Shown piece by piece: positions 7,587 through 10,632 of a DNA stretch of 10,632 bases. Position numbers and translations under genes: made by a program. The DNA is taken from positions 1-10,632 of the forward strand of contig CAMBUC010000048.1 in assembly GCA_945871045.1 (NCBI GenBank), read 5' to 3'. Source of the DNA: an uncultured bacterium (lineage in GTDB: Bacteria; Bacillota; Clostridia; Lachnospirales; Lachnospiraceae). Position 1 is the first letter of the stretch, and the number at the start of each line of letters is the position of its first letter. The notes under the pieces are model-generated. The model saw only the letters and a program-made list of their open reading frames with translations. It did not search any database and was not told where the DNA came from.

Positions 7587-8906
7587 ATGAACAAAGACGA
7601 AACACTGACTTTCAAACATAGTTTACGCGGCAAAATACTGATTCTGACTGTTCTTCCCCTTGTGTTCCTTGCTATTTTGATCGGATTTGTCTGCACCTAT
7701 TCCTTCACCAAAGCGATGCTTGATGAAGTCAAGACAGGTATGGCGGACCAGTGTGAAATGATCGCTGATATCTATGACCGCATGTATCCCGGCGAATTTA
7801 ATCTGGAGGTACTTGATGCGTCCAACTATAATCTATACAAAGGCAGCGTGGATATCACCAATGCCAGTCAGATCATTGATAGTATCCACCGTTCTTACGG
7901 GGTAGAAGTAAGTATCTTCCGCAGGGATCTATGTGTGGTTACGACTCTAAAGGATACAAACGGAGATCCCTTGACACTGACAAAAGCATCCCCCGTTGTT
8001 GTTTCCGGTGTACTGCAGACCGGCGAGGAACAGTTTTATTCTGATGTTTTATTAAACGATGAACGTTATTTTGCGTATTTTCTGCCCATTCCGGGAAAAG
8101 ATGACAGCGAACCCTTTGGCATGTATGCGATCTACCGTCTTGCTTCAGATGTACAGGCGCTTGTCCTTCGTTCGGTGATTCCGGTGATCCTGCTCTGTCT
8201 TGTGGCAACGATACTGGTGGGGCTGATCAGTATCCATTACTCGCAAAAGATTGTCTCCTATTTACAGCAGATCCAGAAATTTATGCACGCCATTTCCGGC
8301 GGAAAATTCGATGTTTCCCTTTCCCCTCAGGTACTTGCTTTGGAGGATGAACTGGGTGATCTCGCAAAAAGCGGTCAAAGCATGCAGCGTTCCCTCCGTT
8401 TATTAGTGGAATGCGACGCGCTGACAGGTCTTTTTAATCGACGTGTCGGCGATCTGAAACTACACCGGGCTGCAAAACGTGCCGCCCTGCATGGCACTGT
8501 TTACTGTGTAGGCATTTGCGATATCGACCATTTCAAAAGAATCAATGATACCTACGGCCACGAGGCAGGTGATGTCGTCCTAAAAGCCGTGGCCCACATA
8601 TTAAAGCAACACATGACCGGCAAACAATTGACGGTCGCGCGCTGGGGCGGAGAAGAATTTCTATTGCTTTTTGAGAACTGTGAACTTGCTGATGCCCACA
8701 AGATCTTACAAAAAATTCATACCCGGATATCTGAAGCCACGATCACTTATCAGGCACATACGATCCGCGTCACCATGAGCATGGGACTCGTACAGGCCGA
8801 TCCGAGCCGCTCCGAGGATGAGATGCTGAAAGCAGCGGATACCTTGCTCTACTACTGCAAGGAACACGGTCGTAATCAGATTCAGGTAAAACAGATGACA
8901 AACTAA
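7587..8906 (+). CDS. Membrane-bound diguanylate cyclase with an extracytoplasmic sensor domain
   Basis: This 439-residue protein makes c-di-GMP from two GTP. A membrane helix at about 16-37 and another at about 195-217 frame an extracellular region of some 155 residues that looks like a Cache-type sensor, although the subfamily is not certain. A HAMP-like helix region (about 218-270) with QKFMHAISGGKFDV follows, then a GGDEF domain from about 275: DALTGLFNRR, CDIDHFKRINDTYGHEAGD (metal-binding D312) and the active-site motif RWGGEEF (GGEEF at 354-358). GGEEF is an active variant. The allosteric RxxD position reads KQLT, so product inhibition through the I-site is probably lost. AGGAGA six bases before the ATG fixes the start. 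It is a single-gene unit with its own promoter and terminator, divergent from the symporter. No effector or phosphodiesterase is seen in the window. Confidence 0.93.
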   Translation: MNKDETLTFKHSLRGKILILTVLPLVFLAILIGFVCTYSFTKAMLDEVKTGMADQCEMIADIYDRMYPGEFNLEVLDASNYNLYKGSVDITNASQIIDSIHRSYGVEVSIFRRDLCVVTTLKDTNGDPLTLTKASPVVVSGVLQTGEEQFYSDVLLNDERYFAYFLPIPGKDDSEPFGMYAIYRLASDVQALVLRSVIPVILLCLVATILVGLISIHYSQKIVSYLQQIQKFMHAISGGKFDVSLSPQVLALEDELGDLAKSGQSMQRSLRLLVECDALTGLFNRRVGDLKLHRAAKRAALHGTVYCVGICDIDHFKRINDTYGHEAGDVVLKAVAHILKQHMTGKQLTVARWGGEEFLLLFENCELADAHKILQKIHTRISEATITYQAHTIRVTMSMGLVQADPSRSEDEMLKAADTLLYYCKEHGRNQIQVKQMTN

Positions 8907-8957
8907 AAATACCGGTATTCAAAGATTCCTTTTGAAGTCTCTGAATACCGGTATTTT
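8906..8957. terminator. Bidirectional intrinsic terminator between the cyclase gene and ridA
   Basis: AAAATACCGGTATTCA (8906-8921) is repeated as its exact reverse complement at 8942-8957, giving a perfect 16-bp stem with a 20-base loop that can itself pair in part. T-rich tails follow in both directions: TTTTCTATTTTT rightward, and TATTTTTAG leftward on the minus strand. It lies between two convergent genes and overlaps the end of the cyclase stop codon. Confidence 0.85.
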
Positions 8958-8973
8958 CTATTTTTCAAATTTC

Positions 8974-9348
8974 TTATGCCAACTCGGCGATCACTTCGAT
9001 CTCCGCCAATACATTTTTCGGCAATGCTTTCACTGCAACACAAGAACGTGCCGGCTTGCTGGTAAAATACTCGCCGTATACACCGTTAAATGCAGCAAAA
9101 TCGCTCATCTCCGCAAGAAAACAGGTGGTCTTTACTACAGAATCAAAGGTACATCCCACTTCCTTTAACAGTTCGCCGATGTTTTCACAAATACAGTTGG
9201 TCTGTTCCTCAATCGTTGTCCCTTTTACTTCTCCGGTTGCCGGATCCAAAGCGATCTGTCCGGAAAAAAGTACAAGATTTCCAACTACTTTTCCCTGCGA
9301 GTAAGGTCCGATAGCCTCGGGTGCTTTTGTTGTTGCGATTGTTTTCAT
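8974..9348 (-). CDS. ridA: RidA family reactive enamine/imine deaminase
   Basis: This 124-residue protein is a full-length RidA/YjgF family member. These small trimeric cytosolic enzymes hydrolyse enamine/imine intermediates such as 2-aminoacrylate, released by PLP enzymes, to 2-oxoacids and ammonia. Conserved features are present: IGPYSQ near the N-terminus (Y16), FSGQI (28-32), GTTIEEQT, and PARSCVAV, whose R101 corresponds to the substrate-binding R105 of E. coli RidA, with E116 corresponding to E120. The full active-site set therefore appears intact. The start ATG has GGGGG eight bases upstream; this purine run begins inside the stop codon of the porB gene, and only 12 bases separate the two genes, so they are almost certainly one transcript. 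Transcription would end at 8906-8957. The position behind a 2-oxoacid oxidoreductase fits a supply or clean-up role for 2-oxoacids, which is an inference. Confidence 0.95.
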   Translation of the reverse strand: MKTIATTKAPEAIGPYSQGKVVGNLVLFSGQIALDPATGEVKGTTIEEQTNCICENIGELLKEVGCTFDSVVKTTCFLAEMSDFAAFNGVYGEYFTSKPARSCVAVKALPKNVLAEIEVIAELA

Positions 9349-9360
9349 ATCAATTACCCC

Positions 9361-10302
9361 CTATGCATTACAACGTGTCAATAATTCTTCCCAACGGCGG
9401 TCTGTCTCTGCCTGAAAGGCCTCGATCAGGTGCTCATTGCCGGGTTTGAACAGATGTTTGAAGCGTCCCTGTTTTTTCAGGAAGTCCTCCAGCGGAAGTT
9501 TCTTTTTCGGCTCATAGTTTAAGATCCACTTACCTTCTACCACCTCGAATAAAGGCCAGTAGCAGGTCTCAACACCCAGTTTGCAGATCTCAATGATATC
9601 CGGCGCATCATATTTCCATCCACGGGGACAAGGAGCCATGATATTTAAAAATGCTGCTCCCGGCGTATAGATCGCCTTCTCGGATTTGATGTAAAGGTCT
9701 TTCATATTTCCGATAAAAGTAGTCTGCGCCACATAAGGAATGTTATGGGCTGCGATGATTGCAGCCAGATCTTTTCTTCCCTGAGGCTTTCCATCGGATT
9801 TTACACCACTTGGTGTGGTTGTAGTGTCTGCATACTTCGGCGTTGCCGAACTTCTCTGAATACCAGTGTTCATGTAGGCACCGTTATCGTAGCAGACATA
9901 CACCAGATCGTGTCCGCGCTCCATCGCACCGGAAAGGGACTGTAAACCGATATCATAGGTTCCGCCATCACCGCCAAATGTGATGAATTTATAATTATCT
10001 TTGATCTTTCCACGTTTTTTCAAAGCATGGTATGCTGTTTCCACACCGGAAAGTGTGGCTCCTGCATTTTCAAATGCATTGTGGATATAACTGTCTTCAT
10101 ACGCGGTATAGGGATACATGTATGTAGACACTTCCAGACATCCGGTTGCGTTTCCGATCACAGCCTTATCTCCGGGGTGCAATGCTTTTAACACATTTCG
10201 AACTGCGATGGTTCCGCCACAGCCGGCACACATACGATGGCCCGGAGCCAAACGGTCGGGGCGTTCCTGTATTTCTTTATAATTAAATGTTTTCTGTTCC
10301 AT
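9361..10302 (-). CDS. porB: Pyruvate (2-oxoacid):ferredoxin oxidoreductase beta subunit
   Basis: This subunit binds thiamine pyrophosphate and one [4Fe-4S] cluster in the enzyme that converts pyruvate and CoA to acetyl-CoA, CO2 and reduced ferredoxin. With the chosen start it has 313 residues. The cluster cysteines are visible as MCAGCG (C25, C28), NATGC (C55) and APCPRGW (C225). The thiamine pyrophosphate motif is GGDGGTYDIG (from G110) with YDNGAYMNTG (N140, N145). The start is placed at ATG 10302 because AGGTGAT lies just ahead and the upstream subunit stops eight bases before it; a longer frame back to 10338 would overlap that gene without a good ribosome binding site. PorB and the branched-chain VorA-type subunits are close relatives, so 2-oxoisovalerate is a possible substrate. 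The four-cysteine pattern argues against the shorter 2-oxoglutarate KorB type. Confidence 0.92.
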   Translation of the reverse strand: MEQKTFNYKEIQERPDRLAPGHRMCAGCGGTIAVRNVLKALHPGDKAVIGNATGCLEVSTYMYPYTAYEDSYIHNAFENAGATLSGVETAYHALKKRGKIKDNYKFITFGGDGGTYDIGLQSLSGAMERGHDLVYVCYDNGAYMNTGIQRSSATPKYADTTTTPSGVKSDGKPQGRKDLAAIIAAHNIPYVAQTTFIGNMKDLYIKSEKAIYTPGAAFLNIMAPCPRGWKYDAPDIIEICKLGVETCYWPLFEVVEGKWILNYEPKKKLPLEDFLKKQGRFKHLFKPGNEHLIEAFQAETDRRWEELLTRCNA

Positions 10303-10310
10303 CCGATCAC

Positions 10311-10631
10311 CTACTCTCTGAGTCCAAGATAAGGACACATTTCATCATATACTTTTTCGCCATCACCGATCTTTACAAGGTTATCGAATAACTGTTCCAG
10401 ATCTTCCACCCGCACATCGCGTCCGGATAAACCGTACATCACATTTACGACTTCTGCCTGTGACTTTGCATGATAAAGCGCCGCCGTCACCTCTGCGCCT
10501 AAGGGCCCTCCGACTGCATTATAGCCTTCTGAACGATCCATGATCGCAATCGCACGGCAATCCTTTAATGCTTCTGCGATCTCCTCTGCGGGGAACGGAC
10601 GAAATACGCGGATCTTTAACAATCCGACCCG
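10311..10631 (-). CDS. porA: Pyruvate (2-oxoacid):ferredoxin oxidoreductase alpha subunit, C-terminal part
   Basis: The last 106 codons of an alpha-subunit gene enter from the right edge in an open frame (RVGLLKIRVFRPFPAEEI at its visible start). The LLKIRVFRPFP segment, IAIMDRSEGYNAVGGPLG and MYGLSGRDV are typical of the PorA C-terminal region, which in the alpha subunit follows the thiamine pyrophosphate-domain partner region. The TTG at 10622 is an internal codon, not a start. The gene ends eight bases before porB, whose ribosome binding site overlaps the TAG stop (TAGGTGAT), which suggests coupled translation. The gamma and delta subunits, if separate, would be further upstream outside the window. 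Assignment to the Por rather than the Vor branch rests on similarity by eye. Confidence 0.85.
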   Translation of the reverse strand, partial: RVGLLKIRVFRPFPAEEIAEALKDCRAIAIMDRSEGYNAVGGPLGAEVTAALYHAKSQAEVVNVMYGLSGRDVRVEDLEQLFDNLVKIGDGEKVYDEMCPYLGLRE

Positions 10632-10632
10632 A

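Noticed and set aside
10303..10338. Longer N-terminus for porB starting at 10338
   Set aside because: It would overlap the end of porA with a sequence lacking family similarity, while ATG 10302 has AGGTGAT directly upstream and starts right after the porA stop.

Overview
The window looks like chromosome from an anaerobic, Gram-positive gut or rumen Clostridia, most likely a Lachnospiraceae relative. The signs are ferredoxin-linked 2-oxoacid oxidoreductase genes (porAB), an AGCS-type amino acid symporter, A-rich purine ribosome binding sites, sigma-A-like promoters and a dense set of modular sensory proteins with PAS, PocR, periplasmic-binding and GGDEF domains. The genus is an inference; no rRNA or other marker gene is present.

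Layout, left to right. (1) Positions 2-2505, minus strand: a large multi-domain sensor with a PocR ligand-binding domain at its N-terminus, followed by a tandem array of five PAS-like modules (four complete, the fifth cut by the window edge). The reading frame breaks once between the PocR domain and the array, at a run of six A on the plus strand (1994-1999). (2) Positions 2533-5763, minus strand: a 1076-residue membrane hybrid histidine kinase with two extracytoplasmic amino-acid-type binding domains and two receiver domains. It lies 27 bases upstream of the PocR/PAS gene, so the two probably form one transcript. (3) Positions 5989-7422, minus strand: an AGCS-family sodium/alanine-type symporter with its own promoter and a clear intrinsic terminator. 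(4) Positions 7587-8906, plus strand: a membrane diguanylate cyclase transcribed divergently from the symporter. (5) Positions 8974 to the right edge, minus strand: a porA (3' end) - porB - ridA operon that converges on the cyclase gene. A perfect 16-bp inverted repeat lies between them and appears to serve as a terminator for both.

Functionally the window splits in two. The left and middle part is sensory and transport: extracellular small-molecule sensing by the kinase, cytosolic sensing by the PocR/PAS protein, amino acid uptake by the symporter, and c-di-GMP synthesis by the cyclase. The right part is central fermentative metabolism: oxidation of pyruvate (or another 2-oxoacid) to acyl-CoA with reduction of ferredoxin, plus RidA, which clears reactive enamine/imine intermediates that hydrolyse to 2-oxoacids. 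No mobile element, CRISPR array, tRNA or rRNA was found. The point that most deserves a second look is the frame break in the PocR/PAS gene together with the internal pattern of its PAS array.
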